Source: Arenibacter arenosicollis (GTDB taxonomy: Bacteria > Bacteroidota > Bacteroidia > Flavobacteriales > Flavobacteriaceae). From it: a stretch of 64,000 bases of DNA. Made by a program: the position numbers and the translations under genes. The notes under the pieces were generated by a model. The model had not been told where the DNA came from, made no database searches, and was given only the letters and a program-made list of their open reading frames with translations. The stretch spans positions 1 through 64,000 of the forward strand of contig NZ_JACLHY010000023.1 of NCBI RefSeq assembly GCF_014397245.1, in the 5' to 3' direction. Shown in pieces: positions 9,020-18,884 of the stretch; positions within the stretch are counted from its first letter, which is position 1, and each line of letters opens with the position of its first letter.

Positions 9020-9860
9020 AGATTCCTATTTAAATTTTAGCCCAATGTATTACATTCGTTTTTATTTATATAATCCTTTCGTTAAATGGTAACAAATAAT
9101 AGATTTAGAAAATTACCTAAAACTCTATTCTGTTTAGCTGCATTACTCTTAGTAAAATCCGCAAAATTTGAAACAACCATTCTTAAATTAACACAAATAA
9201 GAGCGTTGGCCACTACAATCTAGCTAATGCAGTTACCAAATTTAAAATAATCTCAATTCAAATAAATTATTCAATAGTGTTGCTGTCTAGATTTTTCCAT
9301 AATTATTTAATCGATGATTTAATTTACATCAAATCTCAACGCCGGATTCTTAGGTGACGAGTAAAAAAACAAAAAAATTATTTGATATTTTAGTAAGTAT
9401 AATCATTAAATTGTTAATCTGTACAGAAAGAGTTTCATGCTTTTGCCAATTTTTGTTTTCAAACTCTACTTCGTGCATTTTTTCATTCTTCCATAGGGTG
9501 AACATTAGTTATAAACTCTTTCCCTAGACTGCCATAAATGCGTCCAATGGTTTTGCTTTTGGGTTGTTAATCTGTTATTAAATCGTTTTAATGTTGGGCA
9601 GCACCTAACACAGGTCACGGATGGGGTATATAAGGTTGCCTTTATATGGTTTTGCCCCTTTTTGCCCATCCTAGTTTTTCTATAAAATTGCCAAACTCCT
9701 TTAATCCCACTGACTCCCTACTTTTAGTATTATGAATTAATCTAAATTGCTATCTTTAAGTCAACTATCAAACATGCGAGCCGAAACGTTCTATGCAAGC
9801 TGCAAGTAGAACATAAAGCTTTTTTAAAAAGAATAAGTATAAATATTAAATTTTTATTTT
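9020..9860. other. long intergenic region
   Basis: About 840 bases between the divergent UbiA operon and the metal operon. It must hold both promoters, but I found no exact TTTG-N19..21-TAnnTTTG match on either strand. TTGCTATCTTTAAG near 9750 is a weak partial -7-like match. No gene, RNA or large palindrome was recognised. Confidence 0.4.
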
Positions 9861-10067
9861 ATGAAAACTAAAACATTAATTATTGCTTTAACACTTACAA
9901 TAGGTTTATTTACAGCTTGTACTGAAAAGAAAAAAACTGAAAAGAAACCTGAGATAGAAATTAAATCCGAAGAAAACAGAACATCCCTTGAAGACAATGT
10001 TGATGAAGCAGAAAAAAGAAAGTTAGATAGTATTCGTCAGGTAAAAGAACATGGACATGCACACTAA
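9861..10067 (+). CDS. small lipoprotein with acidic/basic mature part and HGHAH tail
   Basis: 68 residues. The leader MKTKTLIIALTLTIGLF is followed by lipobox FTAC (Cys20). The mature part is almost entirely charged (EKKKTEKKPEIEIKSEE, then EKRKLDSIRQVKE) and ends in HGHAH, a possible metal-binding tail. It starts an operon: the HupE/UreJ gene begins 9 bases after its stop. The context suggests a periplasmic or surface metal-handling accessory protein. I know of no characterised homologue. Confidence 0.75.
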   Translation: MKTKTLIIALTLTIGLFTACTEKKKTEKKPEIEIKSEENRTSLEDNVDEAEKRKLDSIRQVKEHGHAH

Positions 10068-10076
10068 TTAAACTAT

Positions 10077-10766
10077 ATGAAATTAGTAAAAATAACAACT
10101 CCAGTTATACTATTACTTTGTTGTTTTATATCGGCATCAGCCTTTGCGCATGGTGTAGATGAAGAGACACAATCATTTTTAACATCCAATAAAGGTGTTG
10201 CTTTTGGACCTTTTCTATACATAGGTGCAAAACATATGATTACGGGTTACGACCATTTACTCTTTTTGATTGGAGTTATCTTTTTTTTATATCGAACGAA
10301 AGAAATTATCACCTATGTAAGTTTCTTTACTATTGGTCACAGTCTTACGCTTTTATTTGGTGTTATGGCAGATATAAATGTAAATGCCTATATCATTGAT
10401 GCCATAATTGCCTTATCTATTGTCTATAAAGGTTTTGATAATTTGGGAGGATTTAAAAAGATTTTTGGGAAACAACCCAACACCAAAGCAGCAGTTCTAA
10501 TTTTTGGGTTATTTCATGGCTTCGGTCTTGCAACCAAATTACAAGAATTTGAATTTGATAAAGACGGGCTTTTCACAAACTTACTTGGCTTTAACTTGGG
10601 TGTAGAAATTGGACAGTTTTTAGCATTAGGATTTGTACTCTTAATCATTAAATTCTGGCGACAATACAGCAGTTACATCAAATTTTCCAAACTCACTAAC
10701 TTACTTTTAATGGCAGCTGGCTTTTTATTATTCGGTTATCAATTAACAGGATACTTTATTTCTTAA
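10077..10766 (+). CDS. HupE/UreJ-family membrane protein
   Basis: 229 residues: signal-like N-terminus ending SASAFAHG, then about six membrane segments. Conserved features of the HupE/UreJ_2 family are visible: AKHMITGYDHLLFLIG (about residues 51-66), TIGHSLTLLFG near 88, FGLFHGFGLA near 144 and FNLGVEIGQ near 173. The His/Asp-rich membrane motifs are thought to bind Ni or Co in hydrogenase/urease HupE proteins. No hydrogenase or urease genes are in this window, so metal and role are unproven. It lies in a three-gene operon with the small lipoprotein and the anchor protein. Confidence 0.85.
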   Translation: MKLVKITTPVILLLCCFISASAFAHGVDEETQSFLTSNKGVAFGPFLYIGAKHMITGYDHLLFLIGVIFFLYRTKEIITYVSFFTIGHSLTLLFGVMADINVNAYIIDAIIALSIVYKGFDNLGGFKKIFGKQPNTKAAVLIFGLFHGFGLATKLQEFEFDKDGLFTNLLGFNLGVEIGQFLALGFVLLIIKFWRQYSSYIKFSKLTNLLLMAAGFLLFGYQLTGYFIS

Positions 10767-10779
10767 TGCATAATATACT

Positions 10780-11409
10780 ATGACCACAAATAAGCAACTT
10801 AATTTAACAAAAGGCCAAATATTAAAATCACTACTGATAGCTTTACTTATTGGTGCAGCCGTGCTAGTAACTGCTGTATTACCTGCGGAGTATGGAATCG
10901 ACCCTTTAGGAACAGGTGAATTACTTGGTTTTTCTAAGTTATACCAAGGAAAAAATGAATCAGAAACTATTGATACCGCTTCCATTTTAAATTTTAATAA
11001 AATAAAAATGGAAAAATTGGGATCGCCACAGAATACACCAAAACCGAGTGAAGCTAACAATCCACCTCCAAAAGTTCAGTATCCTAACACACAGGATTCC
11101 ATAGAAGTTATTGTACCAGCTAAAAAAGGTATTGAATATAAATTTAAAAGCTTAAAATATGGAAGCATTAAATACGAGTGGGCAACAGATAAAGGAATTG
11201 TTTATATAGATTTTCATGGTGAGGTAAAACAAGAAAATCCGCCAAAAAACGTTTTTTATGAAAGTTATACACTTGCATATTCAAACAATATGGCTGGAAC
11301 ACTAACCGCTCCTTTTGAAGGAAAACATGGTTGGTATTTTAGAAACGAAACGAACGAAGATATTGTCGTTACTATTAGACTAAATGGACAATATGTACTA
11401 TTTGAATAA
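10780..11409 (+). CDS. transmembrane anchor protein, HupE-associated
   Basis: 209 residues with one N-terminal membrane segment (ILKSLLIALLIGAAVLVTAV, about 15-34). A Pro-rich linker (around residues 85-105) leads to a C-terminal beta-rich periplasmic domain with YKFKSLKYGSIKYEWATD and GKHGWYFRN. Similar proteins, usually called transmembrane anchor protein, sit beside HupE/UreJ genes in other bacteria. It starts 13 bases after the HupE stop, so it is probably co-transcribed. Function unknown; the Trp/His-rich C-terminal part may bind a ligand in the periplasm. Confidence 0.75.
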   Translation: MTTNKQLNLTKGQILKSLLIALLIGAAVLVTAVLPAEYGIDPLGTGELLGFSKLYQGKNESETIDTASILNFNKIKMEKLGSPQNTPKPSEANNPPPKVQYPNTQDSIEVIVPAKKGIEYKFKSLKYGSIKYEWATDKGIVYIDFHGEVKQENPPKNVFYESYTLAYSNNMAGTLTAPFEGKHGWYFRNETNEDIVVTIRLNGQYVLFE

Positions 11410-11427
11410 AATGCCTGAAGTGAACAA

Positions 11428-11675
11428 CGTGTCCTATGAAAAGTACTAGTCCATCCCGATAATTATCGGGACTCCCAAAGTTAATATTTTATTTTTTATC
11501 AGTCCATAATATTGATTTTGGAGTTTTGGATTGTTAGTCATCCTTTTTAGCATCATGCTTGGTTGTCAATACTTCAACACAATATATAAATTGCTCCGCA
11601 TCCTATGTGTGATCGATCCGAAAATTGGAACGTCGTCGGCATATATATATTGGTAAGCTATAATAAGGCAGGCCG
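11428..11675. repeat. dispersed repeat, copy 2, with inserted palindrome
   Basis: This matches 1340-1577 over most of its length and is in the same orientation. It differs by an inserted perfect 18-base palindrome, TCCCGATAATTATCGGGA (11454-11471), a small mobile-type sequence. No transposase accompanies it. It lies just after the metal operon. Confidence 0.55.
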
Positions 11676-11809
11676 CTATTCGAATTAATCATCAATTTAT
11701 GTAGGAATCAAATTGTTAATTAGTTTTTACACGATATTCAATATTATTCATAAGAACAACTTGCCATATTTTATACAATAAGTCGCTCGTTGTTATAAAT
11801 TTGATTACT

Positions 11810-11973
11810 TTACTTTAAAATTATCACTAACAATAGTGAACACAAAACTGAACACGTTTTGGAACACATTTTTATAAACTAGCATCTGGGAAGCCCTGTA
11901 TTTAGGGAGTTTTAAAAATACAAGCAGGAATTCATAACCCGGAGGTCGGGGGATCGTGCCCCCCTCTCGCTAC
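11810..11973. repeat. island border repeat 1: GAACAC motif plus tRNA 3'-half-like attachment site
   Basis: The first part (11810-11925) matches 32884-32995, including a triple GAACAC motif from 11838 and GCATCTGGGAAGCCC. The end (11932-11973) reads CATAACCCGGAGGTC followed by a G5 stem, T-loop-like ATCGTGC, C-stem and CTCTCGCTAC, i.e. the anticodon-3' side, T-arm and acceptor strand of a CAT-anticodon tRNA. No 5' tRNA half is present. Such 3' ends are usual integrase attachment sites. Copies lie near 29.3, 33.0 and 39.5 kb. Confidence 0.65.
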
Positions 11974-11997
11974 AGTATAGAAATCACCCAAAACAAG

Positions 11998-12026
11998 CGG
12001 TTTAGTTCACTCTAAACCGTTTTTTT
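11998..12026 (+). terminator. Rho-independent terminator after att copy 1
   Basis: Stem CGGTTTAG / CTAAACCG with a 6-base loop, followed by seven T. An almost identical hairpin follows att copy 2, so it was probably carried along from the original tRNA locus. Confidence 0.85.
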
Positions 12027-12113
12027 ATGGCTTCTATTTCCTTGTAAATAACTTTTGTATTACAACAATGTCTTTTTGGATTACACCTGATACAGGAAAA
12101 CATAAGCAAAAGG

Positions 12114-12510
12114 GTGGCGATTGTAGAATCAGAAAAAACTGCTATTATCATGTGTATTCTTATGCCAGATTATATTTGGATGGCCACAGGATATAAAACT
12201 GGCCTTAATGAAAAAGTATTACAACCCCTTAAGGGTCATAACGTGATTTTATTCCCCGATAAGACAGAATATGGTGCATGGGCAGACAAAACAGCCATGC
12301 TTGCTGCAAAAAGCTTTAAAATAAGCTGTAGTTGCTTGCTTGAATCCTATGACCTAGATGAAGGGCCAACTTGGTGGACTTGTTTTCTAAATATGAGGGA
12401 AGCTCCAACCGTACTAACAAACCCCTGACCCCAAAGGCCAAGGATTTACAATAACTTAGCGAAATAAATCCACAGGTACTGAGATTGGTGGAGGAGTTTG
12501 GGTTGGTGTG
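12114..12510 (+). pseudogene. DUF6371 (toprim-like) C-terminal fragment
   Basis: The open part (12114-12428) reads AIVESEKTAIIMCILMPDYIW then LQPLKGHNVILFPDK and AWADKTAMLAAKSFKIS, typical of the toprim-like C-terminal half of Bacteroidota mobile-element DUF6371 proteins. The N-terminal half is missing, and a shift near 12370 breaks the end. The remaining homology runs to GGAGGAGTTTGGGTTGGTGTGA at about 12510. The last 230 bases are repeated at 27197-27437. It lies just inside the first island border. It is followed to 12803 by AT-rich DNA without a gene. Confidence 0.75.
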
Positions 12511-12803
12511 ATGTCCTTAGCCTTTCAGTCAGCTATTCTAAATTGTAGATTAAACTATATAGAGAAGTTAATCAAGGTGTAGGGTCCTAATCCACAAATT
12601 TATCGCTTATATAACAACTCATCCATATCTAATAATGTGATAAAAATAGTTGTTAGTTTTTATCTATTTATCCCCAGATTTACTAAATCCAACTCCTAAT
12701 ATCAATATTTTTATATAAATTTAACAATACTTCAAAAGTACAATTAATGTGAATAAAGTATACCATCAAAAAATTTTGATTTCGATGTAGTTAATGATAA
12801 TAT

Positions 12804-14051
12804 ATGAATAATAAAATAATATATTTTACCAACAGACTTAAAGAGAAATTGTGGTTTCGTCCCTTTATTTTTTGTATTTTCTCTATAATTGCAGCCTTAC
12901 TTGCACAATTTGCGGACAACACTTTTTTAAAGGAATTGGTTCCAAAGATTAGTGATGATTCTTTAGTGGGTCTACTTAATACCATATCGGCCAGCATGTT
13001 GGTTATTGCCATCTTTGCAGTTGCATCCATGGTGTCGGCTTTTTCGGCTGCAAGTAGCAACGCTACTCCCCGGTCTTTTAAATTGGTAGTAACAGATGAT
13101 GTGTCGCAAAATGCACTTTCCATATTTATTGGTGCCTTTATCTTTAGTATTGTAGCTACTGTAGCGCTTAAAAACGGGTTCTACGGGGAGGCAGGTATAT
13201 TTATATTATTTGTACTGACCATTCTACTTTTCGGAGTGGTTATAATTACCTTTTTAAGGTGGGTAGACCGAATTTCGCGATTGGGAAGACTTTCAAATAC
13301 CATTCAACAGGTCGAGAAGGCAGCTTTAAATTCTTTGTCTAAAAATATAAGCAACCCTCTGATGGGGGGCACTCCGCAAGAATCTTCGATTTTATATAAT
13401 GGAGAAGCCTGTTATTCCAATAGTACAGGATATGTTCATACTATAAACATCGAGATCTTGCAAAAACTTGCAGAGAAAGAACAAATGCATATCGATTTAA
13501 GCTGTGTCCCTGGCAGTTTTATAAGCTTCAATACCCCTGTTGCTTTTAGCAATACTACATCGGGCTACATTAAGGAACAAATTGCCGAGGCAATTGTTAT
13601 TGCGAACGAAAGAAGTTTTGATGACGACCCGAGGTTTGGAATTATCACCTTGTCTGAAATTGCAAGCAGGGCCCTATCTCCTGGAATTAACGACCCAGGT
13701 ACGGCAATTCACATTATTGGCAGTATGAACCGATTATTTTGTGCCTATAATAAAATGCCATCTGATGGACCGATAATTAAATACGATAGAGTTAGTGTTC
13801 CGGCATTAAAAATTTCCGACCTATTTACCGATGCTTTTAGACCTATTGCCCGAGATGGAGCAGGAAATGTCGAAGTCATGACGCGATTGCAAAAATGTCT
13901 GGCCATAATAGCTGCGATAGACCACCCTGAATTTAAAAAAGAGGCCAGACACCAATCCATACAGGCTTTTAAAAGATCAGAGATTGCCATGGGGTTTCAA
14001 CCGGATATAGAGGAGTTGCGAAAAATCACACTTTTCCTTTCCGACTCCTAA
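12804..14051 (+). CDS. DUF2254 membrane protein
   Basis: 415 residues. Four membrane segments in the first 150 residues (near 20-40, 57-80, 105-125 and 130-150) are followed by a large soluble domain. The pattern (ISASMLVIAIFAVASMV, AGIFILFVLTILLFGVVIITFLRW split by short loops, LSEIASRALSPGINDPGTA near residue 275) is that of DUF2254, a predicted membrane family of unknown role. The conserved R-A-L-S-P-G-I-N-D-P stretch is the best marker. It is probably co-transcribed with the next gene, 10 bases downstream. It is the first intact gene of the 12-29 kb island. Confidence 0.85.
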   Translation: MNNKIIYFTNRLKEKLWFRPFIFCIFSIIAALLAQFADNTFLKELVPKISDDSLVGLLNTISASMLVIAIFAVASMVSAFSAASSNATPRSFKLVVTDDVSQNALSIFIGAFIFSIVATVALKNGFYGEAGIFILFVLTILLFGVVIITFLRWVDRISRLGRLSNTIQQVEKAALNSLSKNISNPLMGGTPQESSILYNGEACYSNSTGYVHTINIEILQKLAEKEQMHIDLSCVPGSFISFNTPVAFSNTTSGYIKEQIAEAIVIANERSFDDDPRFGIITLSEIASRALSPGINDPGTAIHIIGSMNRLFCAYNKMPSDGPIIKYDRVSVPALKISDLFTDAFRPIARDGAGNVEVMTRLQKCLAIIAAIDHPEFKKEARHQSIQAFKRSEIAMGFQPDIEELRKITLFLSDS

Positions 14052-14061
14052 AAATAATTAT

Positions 14062-15225
14062 GTGGTTGTTTGTTTTTCAATCATATTTTATAAGTCAAGG
14101 TTAATATCGAGTTTTAAAAATATTAATAAACTACAATATATGCTAATAACCTATTATATCATTTCTGCATTGGTAATATCGGCCTCTATATTGCCCTTTA
14201 TTACACATCAACACTGGATGTTTCGCGTCTGGGAGTTCGGAAGGATTCAAGTAACCATTATTCAGTTAGTGACACTAATTATAGGTATCTTGCTTATAGA
14301 AAACAAGAGCGTACTTTTTTGGAGTACAATGCTGTTACATGCAGGGCTACTTATTAATCATCTAACCATCCTAATTCCCTACTCCAACTTATACAGCACC
14401 AAGAAACTGGATCATATTCCCAAACATACCCAATTAATTTCTATAGTATCGGTGAATGTTTACCAATTTAATGAACGATATGAAGAATTAATAAAGTTGG
14501 TCCTGGATGTTAAACCTGATATTTTGCTTACGATGGAATCCAACCAGGCTTGGGAAGACGCTATGTCAGTCATTGAAAACGAATACACTAACTTTAAAAA
14601 GGTGGCATTGGAAAATACATACGGAATCCATTTTTACACCACCTTAACCGCACTATCAATGAAAGTCAATTATTTTATTGCAGATGATCTACCGAGTATC
14701 GAGGCCTCCCTTCAAACCGATGAAGGAATTCAGTTTACCTTTTTTGGAGTACATCCGCCACCACCAAGTCCTACGGAGGAGGATAACTCTAGGGAACGGG
14801 ACGGAGAATTACTTTCTTTAGCTAGGAGAGTCAAGGAGACGGTTGGACCTGTAATTGTTGTCGGCGATTTTAATAATGTTGCTTGGGCGAAATCTTCTAT
14901 TCTTTTTAGAAAAACCTCAGAATTGATCGATCCTAGAATCGGACGAGGATTCGTATCCACTTTTCATGCTAAATATAGATTTCTAAGATTCCCTATTGAC
15001 CTTTTTTTCCATTCATCAGAAATTTTTGTCGAAGACTTTAAAACTTTACGTAAAATTGGAAGTGACCACCTTCCCCTCTTTTGCGAATTTTTTATAAATA
15101 AGAAAGATGATGTACAGGAGGAAGATGTGGAAACCTTGGAGGAGGGAGAAATGAAGGAGGTAGAGGAGATGATCGAAGATGGAATAAAAGAGGAAAGCGA
15201 CAGACCGGAGGTAGCAAAAGAATAG
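14062..15225 (+). CDS. endonuclease/exonuclease/phosphatase-family protein with membrane N-terminus
   Basis: 387 residues from a GTG at 14062; an internal ATG near 14140 is an alternative start. The first 120 residues hold three or four membrane segments. The EEP fold follows with Mg and catalytic motifs in order: ISIVSVNVYQFN, ILLTMESNQ, FFGVHPPPPSP, IVVGDFNNVAW, IGSDHLPLFCEF. Catalytic Glu, Asp/Asn and the terminal Asp-His are all present. EEP proteins cleave phosphodiesters in nucleic acids, lipids or inositol phosphates; the substrate here is unknown. The last 35 residues are strongly acidic (EE repeats). It is paired with the DUF2254 gene. Confidence 0.85.
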   Translation: MVVCFSIIFYKSRLISSFKNINKLQYMLITYYIISALVISASILPFITHQHWMFRVWEFGRIQVTIIQLVTLIIGILLIENKSVLFWSTMLLHAGLLINHLTILIPYSNLYSTKKLDHIPKHTQLISIVSVNVYQFNERYEELIKLVLDVKPDILLTMESNQAWEDAMSVIENEYTNFKKVALENTYGIHFYTTLTALSMKVNYFIADDLPSIEASLQTDEGIQFTFFGVHPPPPSPTEEDNSRERDGELLSLARRVKETVGPVIVVGDFNNVAWAKSSILFRKTSELIDPRIGRGFVSTFHAKYRFLRFPIDLFFHSSEIFVEDFKTLRKIGSDHLPLFCEFFINKKDDVQEEDVETLEEGEMKEVEEMIEDGIKEESDRPEVAKE

Positions 15226-15634
15226 GCTAAATTATAGAGTTGTTCATTACATTTACCGCTCGGCACAGGTCCCTTTCAATACAAGCGTTCCGATGTGACT
15301 GACTTAGTACGCACCTAAATTGCATTATTATGGAGTAAATTGTAAAATACCTAATATATGCCACCAAGTACCCTTTAAACAAGATATTCAATTTTTCATT
15401 TCAATCATTTTCTTTAGATATAATTTTCTCCCACTCTAATATGCAATCGTTCTCCAACGTTCCTTGATAGTATTGATTCACTTTCAAGAAATCAAGGCAT
15501 TGTTGAGACTTGATATGTTTTCAGTAATTTTTAAATGTAACATCGAATCTATTTGTGTTTATTAACATGTGTTTTCTGATATATTTCGTACATTCAGAAC
15601 AATTGCAGGTGCAGTTGATTTAAATTGGGGTCGT
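15226..15634. other. intergenic, nothing recognised
   Basis: AT-rich spacer between the EEP-family gene and the GAF gene. No supported gene or clear regulatory site. Confidence 0.4.
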
Positions 15635-16171
15635 ATGAATAAATCTAAGGTGAATGGGAGAAAATTGAATCTCGATTTTCATGAAATTCTTAAGACTCCC
15701 ACTGATGGTTGTTATGATGACTTGGCCTTACTAGCAGTTAAAATTTTTGATGTACCAATAGCTATAATAGCACTGGTAGATTCAGACCGAATGTGGCTCA
15801 AATCATCTGTTGGTCTTAAGGACGAACATTTGAAATCTAGTACGGAATTATGTTATTCTGCTTATCTGTCCGATGATGTTTACATTAAGGACAAGACGAG
15901 AGTTGATCCTCGTATGCTCTCGAACCCTGTGGTATCCGGTGCAATGGGCCTACAGTTTTTTGCTGCAGCTCCCCTAAGGTCTTCACACGGGCCTACTGTA
16001 GGTTCATTCTGTATAATGGATGAAAGGTCAAGGAACTTTACTGTTGCCGAGTCGTCAATGTTACGACAGCTTGCACGGGTTGTGATGGATTATTTCGACT
16101 TAAAAGTCAATGCCAGATTATTGGTCAAAGACATTCAGAAAAATCTTGGTCAAACTTATAATTGCAGTTAA
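15635..16171 (+). CDS. stand-alone GAF-domain protein
   Basis: 178 residues from the ATG at 15635; a GTG at 15569 would add 22 residues with little support. It is a single GAF domain: CYDDLALLAVKIFDVPIAII, LVDSDRMWLKSSVGL, the conserved Cys-containing helix STELCYSAYLSDD, VSGAMGLQFFAAAPL and VGSFCIMDERSRNFT. This subtype is common in bacterial light or redox sensing kinases, but no output domain is attached. It may feed a partner kinase. It has its own transcription unit with no close neighbours. Confidence 0.82.
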   Translation: MNKSKVNGRKLNLDFHEILKTPTDGCYDDLALLAVKIFDVPIAIIALVDSDRMWLKSSVGLKDEHLKSSTELCYSAYLSDDVYIKDKTRVDPRMLSNPVVSGAMGLQFFAAAPLRSSHGPTVGSFCIMDERSRNFTVAESSMLRQLARVVMDYFDLKVNARLLVKDIQKNLGQTYNCS

Positions 16172-16578
16172 TACCATCACTACCGTTAAGCTACAAGTAC
16201 AAGGAAAGCCTGTTAAACCAACTCATTATTGCATACTAAATAATTTTATTCATCCTGCAGTGAATACCTCCTCGTAAATTTCAAGATAATTCATTATCAA
16301 ACTTAACAAATTACGGAATTGGTAAGATATGGTTTTACAGAGGCCATATTTACATAAAACACAATAAACAAAGTGGTAGCGTTGTACGATTAGTACAGGT
16401 TACATTCTTTCAGTTTAACGACCTAATGCACCACATCATTACCCTAGGGCCACCATACAACGATAATAAAATGAAATCTTTAGTAGGCCAGCTGACTCTT
16501 ATATAAGTATCTAAAAGTAAGACTATCGATATATAATTAGGCATTGTTGATCGGCACGACAGTTCAGAAGGTGAAAAT
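16172..16578. other. intergenic between convergent genes
   Basis: Non-coding as far as visible; the GAF and NIPSNAP genes converge here. No convincing terminator was seen. Confidence 0.35.
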
Positions 16579-17337
16579 TTAAAGTTTCGAATAAGGTAAT
16601 TGTTTTAAAAAGACTCGTGTAATGTCATTCATGGCATTGGCATATTCCTCTAATTTTATGATTCGCTGCCATTCGGGATGCGGACCAAATTTGGCCCATG
16701 TCCGAGTGTGCGCTTCCATATCCTTAAAAGCAAGCATATATGTTAGGCATGGCATTTGGTCTCCAGCTATATTCTCCCCAAAGAACACCATAGGTAGCCC
16801 GACTTCTTCAAAGATTTTAAACTCACTATCGTTGAACATTTTGACTTTTCTACGGAGTGCATCTTCATTGTGACTCTCGTATATTCTTAACTCAAAAAGA
16901 TTAGCCTCATCTACGGGTTTTACCAGCTTGGGAAAACCAGCGGAGGACCTAATAAGATTAGTGGATATTCTCTTGTAAGGAATTATTTCTTCCGTGGCAT
17001 TGAGATATGTTTTTGCGTCCTGTAAGTATTTAGCGTCTTTTGCCAAAACATCTTTACTTGATTGAAAAGTTTGTATGTTGTCATAGGGAATAAGCAAGTA
17101 AATTTTCTTGGGCAAACTTTCACCATACTCCTCAAAGGCCCCAATATGTTCAATACCCTGACGGTCTAGCGCCGGTAATAGCGCCTGTTCTAAATAGTTG
17201 TGTAAAACCTTTGCCTGTCCGAAGAACTCTAATTCATAGGTTCTCAACTCATATACCTCTTCCTGTGAATATATGCTGGTAAAAGAGAGAAATAATATTA
17301 TGGCTGATAAAATTCGTCTGTTCATATTGATCAACAT
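16579..17337 (-). CDS. secreted NIPSNAP-family protein
   Basis: 252 residues; a second Met four codons in (17325) would give a cleaner signal peptide (MNRRILSAIILFLSFTSIYSQ). Two NIPSNAP repeats follow: VYELRTYELEFFGQAKVLHNY (about 28-48) and NLFELRIYESHNEDALRRK (about 146-164), ending in WAKFGPHPEWQRI and ANAMNDITRVFL. NIPSNAP proteins have a dimeric alpha-beta barrel fold; secreted Bacteroidota members are of unknown function and often occur near sugar metabolism genes. None lies adjacent here. Confidence 0.87.
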   Translation of the reverse strand: MLINMNRRILSAIILFLSFTSIYSQEEVYELRTYELEFFGQAKVLHNYLEQALLPALDRQGIEHIGAFEEYGESLPKKIYLLIPYDNIQTFQSSKDVLAKDAKYLQDAKTYLNATEEIIPYKRISTNLIRSSAGFPKLVKPVDEANLFELRIYESHNEDALRRKVKMFNDSEFKIFEEVGLPMVFFGENIAGDQMPCLTYMLAFKDMEAHTRTWAKFGPHPEWQRIIKLEEYANAMNDITRVFLKQLPYSKL

Positions 17338-18286
17338 TATTTATTTTGAGCAAGATATTAAATTATTAGGTCATAAAATAACATTGATTCAACGGCACAA
17401 GATTTTTGGATATCATTAGCGATATGGCTTTCACAGAAATTATTTCAAATTATGGTTGCTTGAGAGGCTTTCAATAAATAGTATTTTAAGCTGAAATTTT
17501 GAACAAGGTAAAAAATCAAATATCAAGTGGGTACATTCATATAGGCTGATCTGAATATTTGGGATGCGATCTTCTAATATCAGTGTTCTTTGGAGATGAT
17601 TTTTACCCACATGAATATGAACTAATTAATAATTTAATTTGTAGACCTTATGATAATTTTATTTATGGGTTCTATGTGTGCTTTAGCCCATAACAGTTAA
17701 GTGTAATCTTACAAGGCAAAAAAAAAGTAACCTTTATTAACCATACAAAAAAAGATTCAATATGGGACATATGCAAAAAATCCTTCCGAAAAGCGACAGA
17801 AGGATCAAATCTTCTAATTCTTAATTCTATTAAATCATTCAAAAAGAGAATCCAGTAATTAATCTGTACCCAAATGCATATAGGACTACTATGAACATAG
17901 CAAAACTGAACCATGAAAAAGCTTTGAAATAGCTTTTTACTAGCCAACTTCCCAGCTGCTTAAATCCATTGTGATATATTTCTTTAAAAAGTAATATTGT
18001 TTCCATAAAAATTGTTTAAGGGGTTTTAATGCAAAGATATCACAGTATTTTACCAAGTACTTTCTTTTTCTACAAGGAGTTAATAAATACGGTTTAAAGC
18101 CAAAAAAAAAATATTCATCTAGTATTATGGCACTTAAACGAATGTATATCTACACTTTGTGAATTTTTTGGAAGCTTACGTAATTATAATAAACTTTGGA
18201 TGAACTAAATTAAAAAAACACAGCTATGCTAAAGCATAACTCTCTGGTAATTCTCAAATGCACAGTTCCAAAAAACAATTCGTTTA
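17338..18286. other. long intergenic region
   Basis: About 950 AT-rich bases. A 91-codon minus-strand open frame (17672-17947) has no start context, odd composition and no recognisable pattern, so I left it out. Nothing else recognised. Confidence 0.4.
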
Positions 18287-18679
18287 CTACTTTTTTGAAT
18301 GAAGAACCTTATCCACGGTGCTTTTGGAAAGTGGTTTGTCAAAATGCCCTTTTATCATAGGGTGCTCCTTGGCCCTGGTCCTATCTTTCGAATTTGAAAA
18401 GGCCGATAGAATGTAAATGTCCGTTTTTTGTAAAACATTGCTACCAATCTTTACTGTATCAAGAAATTCCCAACCGTCCATGCCGTTCATGACCAAATCA
18501 AGGAATATTACATCCGGTACATCCTCTTCATTATTTAAAGGATGGGCAAACATGTTCAAAACTTCTTCCGCAGTGTCACAAACAATAGTCCTGCAATTAG
18601 AAATTGATTGTTCAATGCAATATCTTGACGCGAATTGCGACACTAAGTCGTCATCTATAATACAAACTGTCAATTCCAT
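18287..18679 (-). CDS. single-domain response regulator
   Basis: 130-residue receiver domain only. The acidic pocket is CIIDDD (residues 6-11), the phospho-acceptor is in VIFLDLVMNGMDGWEF (about residues 58-73), the switch Ser/Thr is in YILSAFSNS, and the conserved Lys is in FDKPLS. It belongs to the CheY-like type common in flavobacteria that partner with histidine kinases lacking their own output. No kinase is adjacent; the nearest in the window is at 40 kb. Confidence 0.87.
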   Translation of the reverse strand: MELTVCIIDDDLVSQFASRYCIEQSISNCRTIVCDTAEEVLNMFAHPLNNEEDVPDVIFLDLVMNGMDGWEFLDTVKIGSNVLQKTDIYILSAFSNSKDRTRAKEHPMIKGHFDKPLSKSTVDKVLHSKK

Positions 18680-18884
18680 TTTTTTAAAAATTAATCGTTG
18701 TAAATATGAGTAAGATTTAACACTTAATTAGAAATCCTAACTGGTAAACGTTCAAAAGATCCATATTTTCGTCGAAACAAGAAAGTTCCATTAAAGAGGA
18801 ACCTTCAATAAAGCTCTGTTCTTTTATTCTTCATCTCGGCCTATAGACAACCATTAAAGTTCTAGCCGAATAACGATGTTTAAG

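Noticed and set aside
11932-11973. Complete tRNA gene
   Set aside because: Only the anticodon-to-3' half is present at each of the four copies; no D-arm or 5' acceptor strand upstream.
17672-17947. 91-codon minus-strand frame as a possible gene
   Set aside because: Unusual composition, no start context, no pattern; lies in an AT-rich intergenic stretch and reads like chance.
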